From: Rhizaria sp. SCN 62-66
Taxonomy: Eukaryota > Rhizaria, unplaced
Reading direction: 5' to 3'
Assembly: GCA_001724265.1 (NCBI GenBank)
Contig: MEDY01000019.1
Coordinates: 62,001-126,000 of the forward strand
DNA: 64,000 nucleotides
In this document: piece by piece, positions 35,936 through 49,500 of the stretch
Position numbering within the stretch: position 1 is the first letter of the stretch
Layout of the letters: each line of letters starts with the position of its first letter
Notes under the pieces: model-generated
The model's input: only the letters and a program-made list of their open reading frames with translations
Database searches by the model: none
What the model was told of the DNA's origin: nothing
Program-made: the position numbers and the translations under genes

Positions 35936-36971
35936 TCACTGGAGCGTGGCGATGCGGATGCCCGACTGGAGCGCGTCGGTGGCGACTGTGAGCGCATTGG
36001 CGAGCTCCCCGTCGGCCTGCGCGCGCTCGGCCGCCTCCCGCTGCGACGCGCGCTTGATCTCGCTCGTCTCCTCGGTGACCAGCGCGCGCAGGCGGGCGTC
36101 GGCGCTCTCGCGGGCCGCCGACTCCGCGCTGAGCTCGCGCCGCACGTCGCCCGCGCGCTTCTCCGCCAGCGCGCGCTCGGCCGTAATCTGGGCGTGCAGC
36201 CGGTGGCCGAGGTCCTGAGCGGGGCGAAGAGAAAGGAAGAGGCAAATGAACAAAACAAGCAAAGAACAGTGAGATGAAAGAGAGGGTATTGAGAGTATAT
36301 GCGTTGATTACAAGATTAAAAAAAGATATACTGTACAAATAATATACGATCTTAGTATTTGATCCGAATATTGTTGTTATTATGCACGATGTGTGTTGAC
36401 ATACCTGGATCTTGGTGTAGACCTGCTTCTCGCGCTCGTCCCGCAGCGCCTGCTCCTGCGCGACGGCGGTGCGGCAGGCCGAGATGCTGTCCATCAGCTC
36501 CGCGCCCTTGAGGTCGACCAGCTTGGGGATGAGCTCCTTGTTGGCAAGCTGCTGCTGCTCCAGCTGCGTCACGCGCGCCGTGGTGGCTTCGAGCGTGGCG
36601 GTGAGGTCGTTGAGCCGCTTGAGCAGCGGTGCTTCCACCTCGCGCGCCCACTGGTGGATCCGGTCGTCGAGCCACGCGTGCAACGCCTGGATCGAGGCCG
36701 AGCGGTTCTTGCTCTCCAGCTCTAGCGCGTCGCGCAGCGTCGTAAGCTGCGTCTGCAGCGCGGCAAGGCGGCGCTGGTCGTCGCTCTTGCGCTCTTGGCG
36801 CGACAGGTCGAGCTCCTGGTGGAAACCGTCGAAGCGAGAGGTTAAACCGTTCAGACGCTCCGTCATCGACGCCATCGCGTACGGGCGCTGGCCCTGGGAG
36901 GACGCGGACGCGGACGCCAAAGGGTGCGAGGGCGCGGTGCGCTGGAACTGGGGCTGGGCCTGGTACGACAT
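35936..36971 (-). CDS. SF-assemblin (striated fibre rootlet protein), two exons
   Basis: Exon 1 is 36405-36971 and exon 2 is 35936-36214 on the minus strand; the 190-base intron is GTATGT...CAG, phase 0. The product has 281 residues, the family's usual length. ATG 36971 gives MSYQAQPQFQRTAPSHP, a short non-helical Pro/Ser head. The rest is one continuous coiled coil: MTERLNGLTSRFDGFHQELD, RRLAALQTQLTTLRDALELE, LDDRIHQWAREVEAPLLKRL and, in exon 2, AEKRAGDVRRELSAESAARE. This matches the SF-assemblin/beta-giardin family, which forms 2-nm filaments in the striated fibres attached to basal bodies. It implies a flagellated or basal-body-bearing stage. The stop is TGA. It is head to head with the giant cyclase gene. 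Confidence 0.85.
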
Positions 36972-37506
36972 GGGTGGGGACGGACCGACGACGCGGACAG
37001 GCAGTGTTTGCAAACGAAGGGTGTTGAGGATTCTGGTTTGAGGTACACCTAGCGCCTCGAAGGTAGTAGCTGTGCAAGTGTAAAAGAAGATAAAAGAAAA
37101 GTACAGTTAGAAATATCCGGAGAAATTCAAAACAGTGAGTTTGACGGAGACATGATCGCGCTTTGAAGTGAAACAAGTTGCCCGTTCGTTACCACTTCTC
37201 GCCTCTGCAACCTGCTCAGTCCGCCGCATTTCTCCCGATTGCTTCTGGCGCCTCGTTCGCACCGCTCGCGCCGATGATTAGAAACAGGGGGAGACTTCCG
37301 TCATTGCTTTCAGTTTTTCAATATGCTGCTTATGCGCTACTTTTCTACCGTCATGCAAAATAGTATCTTCAAAATATCCTATATCTCTCTAAGTCAGCCT
37401 CATCTTCCGTTCACCTATTTTCACTGTCTCGCCCCTTCGCAGTGCTTTCTTTCTTCGTTTGCACTTTTTTTCTTTCTGAAAGCGTTTTTTTCTACTCCCG
37501 CGCGCG
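36972..37506. promoter_or_regulatory. Divergent promoter region SF-assemblin / giant cyclase
   Basis: This 535-base head-to-head spacer is AT-rich with a pyrimidine-rich stretch (tttttttctttctg) shortly before ATG 37507. No TATA element is certain. Confidence 0.5.
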
Positions 37507-40500
37507 ATGGGCTGCTCCGCCTCGATCGTGGCGCCGGTAGAGTACGTCGTCCAGCCCGACCGCAAGCCGCGCGTGGAGCTGCTATACGGCTCCGTGGCGC
37601 GGACCCCATGGAGCGACCGTCTGGTGTCCAAGTACATCCCACGCCACATCTCCTCGCGCTTTGCCTTCGAGCCGCTCGGCTCGCACTTGGTCGAGCCCGA
37701 AGTCGAGCACTTCGAGGCCGCAGTCGCCTTCATCGATGTCTCCGGCTTCACCAAGCTGTCCGAGATGCTGGTGCGGCAGCACGGTAAGGGCTTCGGCGCC
37801 GAACAGCTCAACACCCTCATCTCGGAATACTTCGACAAACTCATCGAGATCATCGAGTTCTTCGGCGGCGACGTGATCAAGTTTGCCGGCGACGCGATGC
37901 AGGTGCTGTGGCGCAACCCCTACATCCCGGGCTCTGCCGTGCGCGGGAGCCTGCTCGACACACGCTTCTGCTTCCACCCGCCGCCCGCGCGCACGCCGGT
38001 TGGCCCCACGCTCGCGCCGACGCCGCACGCGCACGCGCACCCGCACGCCCACGGCCACGGCCACGGGCAGCGCGGCAGCTCGTTCAGCGGCCACGCCGGG
38101 GGCTCCTCGGTCTACCACGCGCAGGACAGCAACGACGCTGCGCCTGGTCGTGCCAGCCTCAACAACAGCAGCAGTAACAACGCTGGCGGCGTTGTCTACG
38201 GCCCCCCGCCGCCCCCCGGCTCCTCCGGCAGCGGCAGCGGCAGCCTGAGCACCCCCACAGCCGCATCGTTGTCGCATCAGGCGGTCGGCGATGACATTCA
38301 GCACGACGCGGCGCCATTCGCACCACCATACACGCCCAGCAGCGGCGGCGGCTACGGCGGCTTCGGCCCCGGCCCGTCTCCCAGCAGCGCCGGCCTCGGC
38401 CGCGGGCCCGGGCGCGGGCGCGGGCACGTGCGGTCCGACTCGACTGCTGGCTCAGTCATCTCGGCCGTGTCTTCGACCGGCCTCCCACGGCTGCCGCTGC
38501 CCGCGCTGTCGCGCCCGGCCACTGTGCTGCCATACGGCAGCGGCGCCGCCACGCTCGCCGGCACCAGCCTCTACAGTGGCGGCGGCGTGGCAGGCCGCAA
38601 CAGCGTGGCCGACTCGGTGGCGTCCTCGGCCGCTCTGCCGCCGCTGACCATCACGCGCAAGCCTACGTGGGGGCCGGACCTCGGCGCGAGCGCTCCGCAG
38701 ACCCTCGGCGGCGGTGGCTCCTTTCCCGACTTGCACGCCCCCCCGGGCGGCGCCGCCGGGCGACTGCAGACGCAGATGCAGGGCCGGCGGAGTCTGCAGC
38801 GGCCGCGGTCTCGCGACCGCCGCTCGGGCTATGGCGGCGGCAGGAGCTACGGCAACGGGAACGCTGCGGTGGACAACGAGGAGGAGGACGAGTACGACTC
38901 GAGCTACGATCACGACGACGACGACCATAGCACACACGGCGGCGCCACCGGCAGCAGCATCAGCGGTTTCGACCACGCCGTCGCGCCCCCGACCCCATTG
39001 GCGGCCACGGCGGCTGCGGCTGCGGCGGCGGCGGCCGCGACGACCAACGCGGGCAGCATTAACAGCAACGGCAACAACAACGAAGACAGCGAGTCAGAGA
39101 TCCTCGAAGACCTGTACAACAGCAACATCAACGGAACCTTCAACAGCAACGGCTCCTTCACGAGCGCCGCCGACGGCCCCGGCGGGCCCGGCGGCGGCGG
39201 CGGCGCGCGCGGCACGTTTGCGCTGACGGCACCGGTGCAGGCGGAGCGGCCGCCGCTGCGCTGGGACTCGAGCCGCTTTAGCCTCGGCTTCACGGGCTAC
39301 TACCCGGTCCCGATTGTGACGGCGATGCTGGCCGACGACGCCTGCACCGCCGCCGCCACGGCTGCCGCGGCCGCGGACCGCAGCTCAAAGAAGATCAAGA
39401 GGAAGCTGGAGAAGGAGCGGCGGCGCCTGGAGAAGGAACACCGCCACCACCTGCATTGCCAGCACTATTACGAGGAGCGCGTGGCCGTCGACGCGGCGAC
39501 CAACGCGGGCATTCCCGTCGCTGACACCGACTGCGCCACCTTCGCGCGCAACAACGCCGCCAGCAGTGCGAACATGCGCGGCTACATCAAGCCCTCGGTG
39601 GTGTACGTGCACCCGCTGCGCTTCGACTCGGCCAAGCAGCAGGACGGCGTCGATGTGCCCACGGTCACCAAGGCCGTCGCCGCGGCGGCCAAGGCCGCTG
39701 CGGAGGCGGCGGCGGCGGCGGCGGCGGCCGCTGAGGAGGACGACAGCGACGACGACGGCGCCACGACCGACGGCGACGGCGCCGGCGACAACAACAACAA
39801 CAACAATAACGATTACACAGACAACAAAGGTGGCGCGAAGAACAACAACGGCAAGAAGGCCCGCGCCACAGTGGCCAACGCGCCCGGCGGCGGCGGTGGT
39901 GGTAACAAGTTAAGCCGCGGCCGCGCCGCGATGGCACCCGCGCCGTCGCTGGCGCCCAGCGCGTTCGAGGCGTGCGCGGAGGCTGCCGCGAGCGAGGCCG
40001 CCGACGCGCTGGTCACGGCGTGCTTCGCGAGCCACTCGGGCGGGTACGCGGGCGACGCGAACCACATGGGCCACGCCGTGACGGCCGACGGGCGCGAGTT
40101 CGGGCTGCTCTCGGACGCCGCGCTCTACCCAAGCGTGAACAACAACAACAACAACAGCAATGGCAACGGAAATAGAAACCGCTACGGCAACAACTACGGC
40201 GCCGCCCGCAATGCTGGCACAGGCGGCGGGCACGCGGACAGCGGCGGCGACGACGCGGCGGCAGGCGACGAGTCTTGGAGCAGCAGCAGCGGCGACACCG
40301 GCAGCGAGATCGAGTCAATTTCTTCTGATTCAGCCGAGAGCTTGCTGAGCGACTTCGACTTCGGCTACGCGGACCCCAACGCGGACGACGACGACATTGC
40401 CGACGACGGCGACGACTACGACCCTGACGGCGACCATGGCCGCGGCGGCGGCGCCGACGGCGACGAGGGCGGTCTCTACGCCGTAGCGCGCGCCGCCAAC

Positions 40501-43500
40501 GCTGCGGCGGCCGCGGCGGGGAACCCGCGGCTTGAGAGGCAGCGGATCAGGCGCGCGCGCCGTACGCGCCGGCGGCGCCGCCGCGAGGAGCGCCGCGCGC
40601 GCTCGCGCGCGCTCGCGCTGCAGTCGGGGCCGGGCGCTCGGGCGCAGCTTACGCCCGGGCCCGGCGGCCGCCGCGGCACGCCTCTTGTCAACAGCAACAA
40701 CAGCAACACCGCTGACTTTGCGTCCCCGACAACGACGGTGGCGGCGCAGCTGGTGACCGGCCGCCGCAGTCTCGAGGACGACGGCGACGGCGACGGCGAT
40801 GCAGACGGCGACGGCGACGGCGACAGTCTGGACGATGAGGAGTCCAACAACGACAACGACTGGGGCGGCAACGGCGGCAACGCGGTGGGCAACGGCGCCG
40901 GCAGCAGCGCGTCCGCGCAGCAGGGCTCGAGGAACGACAGCGCGAGCGCGGCCGGAAACGCCGCCGGCGCCAACTCAAGCTCCGACATGGGCACCGGCAC
41001 TGGCACGGACACCGGCCTCGGCCAAGGCGGCTCCGTGGCGGCCACGGGCGTCGGCAGCAGCTCCGGCGCGCTCGCGGCCGGCGGCGGCGGCGGCGGCGGC
41101 AGCGCGGCGCTGGACGGCTCGCACCTGGCCAGCAGCGGCCGCCTGCCCGGCGCGCTGCCGCTGCAGTCGATCACCGCGCTGCGGCGCGCGCAGCGGTGGC
41201 GCCGCACCGCCTGGGAGCGTGCACGCACGCGCTTCGCCGCCAGCGGGCTCGCGGGCCGCGGGCTGACGTTCGCGGCCGACGGCGCGGCGCTCGGCTTTCT
41301 GACCTCGCCGCGCGCGTCCTACGGTTTCGACAACATGCCGGGGCTGCTCAACTCGCCGCTCGCGGCAACCGCAGGCAACAACAACAGCAACAGCAACGGT
41401 AGCAACAACGGCAGCTCGACCGCTCTCGTTCCTGCTGGCGGGAAAAGCTCTGCGTCCCCCCAGCAGCAACAGCGGCAACTGCAACAACAGCAACAGCAGT
41501 CGCAGCAACCCAACGGCCGCTCGCCCGGCGCGGACGAGGTGATCGGCCCCGACGGGCTGCCGCGCTTCGTGCGCACGGACCGCCGCGGGCTGCTGAACCC
41601 CGCGCACCGCACGCTCACGGCCGCGCCGCCGCCGCCCGCCGCCGCGCAGGCTGCCAGACACAAGGCCGCCCCCGGTCTGCGCGGCGTGGGCGTGATGAGC
41701 AGCGCGGTCGGCGGCGGACACCTGCTGCCGCTGCGCGTCGGTCCGCAGCGCTTCCACGACGGCTTCCTGGACCCCGACTTCGTGCGCGCCAACGCGGCTG
41801 TGTACGCGCACCGCGTGCGCGACGCGCGCCGCCGCGCTGCCGCCTTCGGCGCCACCGTGCTCTCGCACCAGCCCGTCCCGCTGCTCATGCTGCTCGACTC
41901 GGCGCACACGCAGGTTCGCACCGCGCCCGGCGCCGCGGGCGCGGTCGGCGCCTCTGTCAGCAGCGGCAGCGGCGGCGGCGGCAGCGGCAGCGGCTGCGCG
42001 GCCCCGTGCGGCTCGCTGCCCTGCGGCGACGAAGACTATGACGACGGCAGCAACACCGCGGCGGCGGCCCGTGCACGCGCGCGCAATCGCGCCCGCGGCC
42101 GCGCGGGCGGCGACGGCGGCGAGGGCTACCATTGGCTCTCTGGCCGGCCCGTCACGCGCCTGCAGGACCGGCTGCGGGTCGAGGAGAAGCGCGGCGGCGT
42201 CTGGGCCGTCAAGGGCCACCAGCTCATCCAACTCACCTCGGCCGCGGCGGCCGCGGCCGCCGTCGCGCTGGCGGCGCGCTTGACGGCGGCGCACGTGGCC
42301 GCGCAGGCGAACAAGGTGCACCAGGAGCACCGCGCGCGCACGGGCGCCGCCATCGCCACTGCGGCCGCGGCGGCGGGCGGCCGCGCGCTCCCCGCGGCGC
42401 CCGACCCGGCCGCCGTCGCCGCCGCGCTGGCTGTGCGGCTCGTGCCCGCCGTCAAGGGCGACGCCAAGGCCCCGCTGGTTCCCGTGCCGTTCCCCAGCCT
42501 TAACGGCAGCGTGTACATGCCGCTCGCCAAGGCCTCGGGCTTCTGGTTCAACGCCGTGGGGTTTCTGCAGCGGCGCCTGATGCACAACCTGCGCCGGCTG
42601 CGCTGTACCGCCGCGGGCAAGGGCGCGCGCATGCACCCGGGCGCGGGCTGGCTGGCCGAGCAGCAGCAGCGCTTGCAGCGCCGCGCGGCGCGCAAGGCGG
42701 CGCGGGCGCGCGCGCGCGCTGCCAGCCGCGGACAGGACGGCGGGCAGGAGAGCGTCATCTCGGGCGACGGATACGACTTCGCGGAGTCTGTCGGGCCTGA
42801 CGGCGACGCGACGAGAGCCAACAAGAAGGACAAGAAGGACAAGAAGCCCGGGAAGATCGCAAGTTTCTTCAAGCGCGTGTTCGGGGGCAAGAGCAAGGAC
42901 GGCAAGGACAGTAAGGACAGCAAAGACACGGCCAACGCTAGCGCCACCGGCGACAAATACCGCGCCAAGTCCCCCGCGACGGCGAGCAAGACGCGCCGCC
43001 CGCACCCTCGCGCGCCCGAGAGCTTTGCGTCGCTGCACACCGACATTGACCTGGGCGGCAAGACGGGGCCCAGCTCCGGCGCCGGCACCGGGACCGGCAG
43101 CGGCGACGGCGACGGCCGGGCGCAGTCGCGCGGCGCGCTCAGCGGCTCGGGCCGCGGCGGCGGCGGCGGTGACTCCCCGTCGCCGCTCGAGTCGCCGTTC
43201 TCGCAGCAGTCCGACTTCAGCGGTACGTCCCCGATCAGCGGCTCGAGCAGCGACGTGTCGAGTGTGTACACGCACCCGGCGTACTTCCCTCCGCCCGTCG
43301 CCGCGGCGCGCATGCGGCGCCTTGAGATGGAGAAGCAGGCGCGACGCCAGTACGGCGTGCCCGACACCAACACCGCGCCCTCGCGCCACAAGAGCAGCGC
43401 GAAAACCACGGACCAGCTCTCGAGCGCTAACACCCACACCAACAGCAACACGGCCAACGACACTGGCGCGAACGTTTCCCCCGATAAGCGCAATCGCAAC

Positions 43501-46500
43501 ATCAACAACAACAGCAACACTAATAACGCGAATGTGAACGCGAACACTGGCGCTGGCACTGACGGCCCCCGCCGTGGCCCCAGTCGCCGTCGCCGCGCGG
43601 AGGCCGCGTTGGACCGCGAGATGGCCCTGGAGCGCGAGCGCAGCGGCGCGCAGTATTTCCACGAGCCGCCCGTGCGCGTGAAGCTGATGTCGCTACACGA
43701 GCTGACGCTGCGCGCGACACTGTGCTGCCTCGTGCTGCTGCAGCACCAGAACGCGCTGGTGCCCGGTGCCATCGGCTCCGCGCTGCGCCTGCACATGGGC
43801 ATTGGCGCCGGGCTCTGCTCCGGGTTCATGGTCGGCGGGTTCCGTCGCTCCTGGGAGTTCTACATCGCCGGCGACCCCGTCACGGACATGTCGCTGGCCG
43901 CCAACGAGGCGCAGGCTGGTCAGTTAGTGTTAGCCCAGTCCGCGTATCACTTCATGCGCGACCGCGTGGTGGGCCACCCGACGCGCGACGACCTGTTTAT
44001 CGTCCAGCGCCTGCGCGGGCGCTACCGCGTGAAGCCGCACCACGCGGCGCTCAAGCCGCGTGTGAGCGCGGACGAGGCGCTGCTGGACTTCGTGCCGCCG
44101 CTGATCCGGCATCGGCTTGACACGTCGACGTCGACGACGTGGCTCGCAGAGTACCGCACCGTGACCGTGGCCTTCGCCAAGCTCGTGGGCGTCGACTACA
44201 GCGACCCCTGCGCGCTGTCGCGGATCCAGCTCGCCGTGCAAGTCATCCAGGCCGTGATCAGCGAGCACATGGGCTCCATCGCGCGGCTGCTGTGCGACGA
44301 CAAGGGCACGCGGTTCAAGATCGTGTTCGGAATGCCCTCGCAGTCGCACTCGGATGACACGGTGCGCGCCGTGCGTGCGTGCTCGGTCATGTCCAACATC
44401 ATCGCGCAGTCGGCCACGGGCCTGCGCCTTGCCATCGGGGTCGCCACAGGGCCCGTTTTCGTCGGAAACGCCGGCTCAGAGCAGCGCTGCGAGTACACCG
44501 CCGTCGGAAGCACGGTCATTCTCGCCGCGCGTCTGTGCGAGAAGGCACACGAGCACAACTACGGCGTCGTCGTCGAAGAGCTGACGTACAATCTCTCCAA
44601 CATGAGCATCAGCTTCGCGCAGCTGCCGTCGGTCATCCTCAAGAACATCACCACGGCGGTGCCCATCTTCCGCCCGATGACGCTGCTGGAGTCCGCGGAC
44701 GGCGCGCTCAGCGCGCACGGGCTCAGCTCGTCTAACGTCTCGGTCTACACCGGCAACAGCAGCAGCAGCAGCGGCAGCGGCAACGGCCTTGATGCGGGCG
44801 GCGACGGCGACAATCTTAAGGACGACACCTTCGACTCTAACGCGGATTTGCTCGCACGCGGCTTCTCCGCCAGCAGTCTCCGTAGCGGCGCCGGGATGGC
44901 GGCTATGCTCAACAACCGTGTCTGGCCCGGCGGGCTCGCGGGCGGGCCGCGCGGCACTGCGCTCACGGCCACGGTCCCCACCACTGGCGGGTCGCCGGTC
45001 TCGCGCGGCCCGAGCAGCGCCAGGAACAGCTCCGTGCGGGGCCTCCGCGGCATCGGCGTCGCCGGCATTGGCGGCAGCGGGCTCTCGGTGACGCTGCCCG
45101 ACGCGGACGCCGGCCTCGGCGCCGCCGATGGCGCGCTGACCGAGCGCGGCCCGCCCCTGCGGCGCCGGCGCGGCAGCGTGATGTCGATGACCACCAACTC
45201 TAACTCGGCCTTCGAGGGCGACACGGACCAAGGCAGCGCGCTTATGTGCTATGTCGCTGACCAGCGCGGCGAAAACGGCTTTTTCATGCCCGAGCAGTAC
45301 GGCTACCTGCTACGGTGGCAAGAGTTCGACTACTTCCGCTGCCGCATCCTCTGCTGCGGCTACGTCGACCGGTACGCCGCTCCGCGCATGCAGGGCGGGC
45401 TGCTGAAGCTCGAGAACATCTTCGAGTCCTTCGGCCGCGCCATCACTTCGTCCTCGATCTCTGACTCTCGCTCCGACGTCGACGCCTCAGGCTCCGACTC
45501 GGCCTCGCGCTCGGGCGCCGGCAACGGGCTCGGCAGCGGCCGCGGCGGCGGCACGGGCGGCCTTGGCAGCGGCGGCAGCAACAGCGGCGCACATGGCCAC
45601 GGCGGCGGCTCCACCGCGTCAGGCGACTCGACGGACGACGGCGAGGACATCGGTTTCCCCGTCATCGCCGACGCGCCGACCGACTTGCCGTCTCCGATGC
45701 CGCCCCGGCGCGGCATGATCTTCGCCGGCTCCCCCGCGCTCAACGCGGTCGCGGGCCCGCTGACGGCTTCGACGCCCTTCACGCTCGACTCGCAGCCGCT
45801 GCCACTGTCGCTGCCGCCGTCGTAGCCGCGGACTCAGCTGCAGCCGACGCAGTCCAAGAGGCGCAGTAACGTGTTTTTCCCCGACGCCGCCTCCACCTCA
45901 GTGTCTGGGCATGGAAGCGACGCGATAATGCTTCCAGGCGCTGTTGCCGCAAACGATTCCACACCGCACGTGTCTGCACTGACACTCGACGTGCGTTCGC
46001 CGTCGCAGCGCATGCTCACCCCACCGCAGCCGCAGCATCAGCTTAGACAGAAGCGCATCTCGACCGGCGACGACAACGCCGCGTCGCAGCAGCCCGATGT
46101 GTTCAACCCGTACTTGGCGTCGGGAGACCTTAGCGACCCGCTGCAGACCCCCGCGGGCGGTGCGGCTGATATCGCCGGCATGTCCCTCGACGACGCCGCT
46201 GCGATCTCTGCATCCAACGCCGCAGTGGTCGCCGCAGCCGCCGCGGCCGAAGCCGCTGCTGCGGCTGGGCTGGCGGGCGTCTCGAACGCGCTTCCGGCCG
46301 CGAGCGCTGCGCCTGCTTTCCTCTCCTCGGCCGCAGCGGCTGCGGCGCTGGCCGGCGGCCGCTTACACTCCGGCGGCGGTCTCCCCGCGCCGCCGCGGTC
46401 GGTCGCGGCCTCGGTGATCAACCACCTCATCCGCGGCACGCAGGTGCCGCCGTCGCTGCAGCGCGCGCTCGAAGGCTTCACCAGTGTGCACGCGCGCAGC

Positions 46501-49500
46501 GCGCTGTCGGTCAAGGGCATGTTTCTGCTGACGGGCATCGAGGGCAACTTCGACCGCGCGCGCAGGGAGACATACCTCGCGCCCAAGTACCTCACCGCGC
46601 TCGGCAAAGCCAACCACCGCGGCGTGGCGGCGGGCGGTGCGGCGGCCGCGGCGGCGCTCGCTGGCGCGATCGCGCGCGGCGAGGCGCGCGTGCAGCTTGA
46701 CCACGAGCTCACGTCCCCGCTCGCCGCGCTGGTCAACGTGCTCATCAACCACAGCTCCGAACGCACGCGCGACGAGGCGCACCGCGTGTATCTGCCGCAG
46801 CACCTGATCGCGCACTTTCACGAAGTCGTCGCAGCGTACCCCGGCGAGGACCTCGTCGAGCTCAACGGTGTTGGACTCCTAGCGCCGCCATTGACGCACA
46901 ACGGCGTCGACCTGACGCGCGAGACGGATGTGGTGCTGCCGGGTGGCGACGGCGTGTGCCGCCTTGTCGAAACCGTGTTCGAGTCCAAGGACGTTGCGCA
47001 CTTGCACGCGCGCTCCAAGCAGCTGCTGCAAGCGTTTCTGAACCACCCGTCACTGGCGGGCAGCGCGGACCCGGCGGTGCTGGCTCTGCTGCTGGCGATG
47101 CCGCCGCCGCTGCACGGGCACCACACTGCGCAGTTCGCGGGGCAGCTGGGCGCGGCGTCGCACCTGCTGTTCGAGAGCGACGCCGAGCGCGCCGCCACGC
47201 AGGTCGCCGCGGCGCCCACGCCGTCGCTGCAGGAGGCCTTTGAGGACGGACTCGTCTCGGCGCCCGCCGCGCGGTGGCTCGCCGCCGCCTGGCACGAGCA
47301 GGAGACGCTCTGGATCCAGGAGCAGCAGCAACAGCAGGAGATTCTCTCCTCGACGATGGCCACCGCGCTTGCGTCGGCGCCGCTGAGCTCCATCCTGCAC
47401 ACACCCGGCGCGCTCCTGTCCCCGCTAGCCGCGGCCAACGAAGTTGCGTCGCCGACCGACATGGTGACGCTGCCGTCGAATCACCTCATGACATCGCCGG
47501 AGGTCCTGCTGGCGCAGCTGCGGCAGCGCATGGAGGTCCGGAACAGGTTTGGATTGCCCACCAGTGGACCGCCGCAGGCGCTGTTTTCGCCGCCGCCACC
47601 CCCGCCGCCACTGCCAGTGCGCACCACGGCCTCGGGCGTGACCTACACCGGCGCCCCCACGCTGTCGATCCGCCGCAGCGCGCGCATCGCCAACGCGGCG
47701 TTCCGCGCGCACTTCAACCTGACGTGTATCACGGGCATCTCCGTCGGCATGGGTCTGGTCATCAACAGCTCGTCCGCGATCGCGGCCAACGAACTGGGCG
47801 CGGGCGGCGCACCAACGTTTTACGCCACGCAGCTGTGCGGGCAGATCTACGGCCAGGCGGGCGTGCACTCGACGGTCAAGTCCACCACCGCGCTGCACGT
47901 GAACCCGTTCCGGCTGCAGCAGGACGCCGACCAGGACGCTGCGGGCGACGCCACGGGCTTCGGCGCGCTCACCTCGACGGCCGTGGGCGGCGCTGGCCGC
48001 GACCGCAGGCGCGTGGCACAGATCTTCTCGCGCTCCGGCTTTGCGGGCATCTTTGCCGCAACCGACTCCGAGGGATTTTACGCCTCGGGCGGCGGCCGCG
48101 GCCGTGGCTCGCGCTCCTACGCTCTCTCGCCGGGCGGCTCCGCGGGCGGCAGTGCGACGGGCGCCGGCATGTTGGGCCGCCCGGGCACCGCGTACGTGCT
48201 CACGGCGAGCGGCGCGCCGGTGGAGCCCGTCATGTCGCGCGTGCTCGTCGCGGGCCCCACGCTCGCGCGCAGCGGCTTCAACGCTGCGCCCACGTACACG
48301 GCGCCCATGTCGACCGTCGAAGTCAACCCGCAGCGGTACCACGGCCGCACCGCGCTGTCGGCGCTCGTTGCGGCGGAAGACGACAAGTCCGCCGCGGCCT
48401 CGGTCTCGGCCACCAACGCCAGTGCGATGTACCAGTGGTCCTACGCGGGCGGGCTGGGCGCGCTGGTGCTGGCCGACGGTGCGACGGCGCACATGCCGGC
48501 CATCTCCTCGCTCTCGCTCGGCAACGGCGTGCGCGTGCCTGCTTTCTTGCTCTCCGCGGTGAACCGGTACTTCGTGCCCAACCCCATGCACGCCGCGCAC
48601 ATCGGGATGGGCGGCAATGGCACCCCGGACGCGCAACGCCGCGGCGACGGTGCGAGCAACCGCGGCAGCGCGCGGTCGACCAGCAACGCCGCCGCGGCGT
48701 CCGGGCTGGTGAACGTCGACCGCACACATGTGCTGCACGGCTCCGGCGGCGTCAACTCAATCACGCACATGTCGTCCTTCTATGGCGACGCGGGCGAGAC
48801 GTACGTCACCTTCCAGCAAGTCATCTCGCAGGTGCTCGAGGAGAACGCCGAGCCGCGCGTGCTGCGCGCAGTGCGCACGCGCCAGGCGCTATGGTCGCTT
48901 GGAGTGCCCACGTCCAGCGCTTCCGAGACCGGCCAGGGCACGCTTAGCGCCAGGCTCGGCTACACTCCGCGCTCGGGCGGCGGCGCGGTGGGCATTGCGG
49001 CCGCCGCTGCCGCCGGGCTCGCCGCCGCCGTGGCCGCGTCAAGAGGCCCGGGGGACCGGTCCGGCGCTGGCGGCGCGAGCGAGGCCGGCGTTAGAGGGCT
49101 GCGCAGTATTCTCCGCCGCGGCAGCTTCACCGGGATGCGCGGAGACAGCGACGCGTTGCACGGCGACCTCTCCGACCCCGCGCTGACTGCGGGCGCAGTG
49201 CCGTCGACCGCGGTCGCCACGTCGTCGCTGCTGTCGGCTTCCGCGGCGTTCGACTTGCTCGAGATCGACGAGAATGAGACGCCCGCGCGCATGCTGATGA
49301 AGTTCCTCCGCTCCTCGCAGTGGGCCGCCGCGCGCGAACGCACCGCGACGACGTCGCGCAGCGTGCTGCACTCGATCGGCTTCTACTACAAGCCCGAGTT
49401 CGACCCTTCAGTCGACTCACCGGGCGCTGAGCGCACTCTCGTGCAGCGCGGTCGTGTCGACGCTGCTCTCGCAGCAGCCGAGGACAACGCCGCCGGCGAA

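Noticed and set aside
40975-43662. An 895-codon minus-strand ORF, and other long ORFs opposite the giant cyclase
   Set aside because: Arg/Ala/Gly-rich shadow frames caused by high GC3 on the real strand; no domain is recognisable and neighbouring shadows occur in several frames.
47274-48947. A 557-codon + strand ORF in another frame of the giant gene
   Set aside because: Arg/Ala/His-rich out-of-frame translation. The cyclase frame stays open through the region with protein-like composition.
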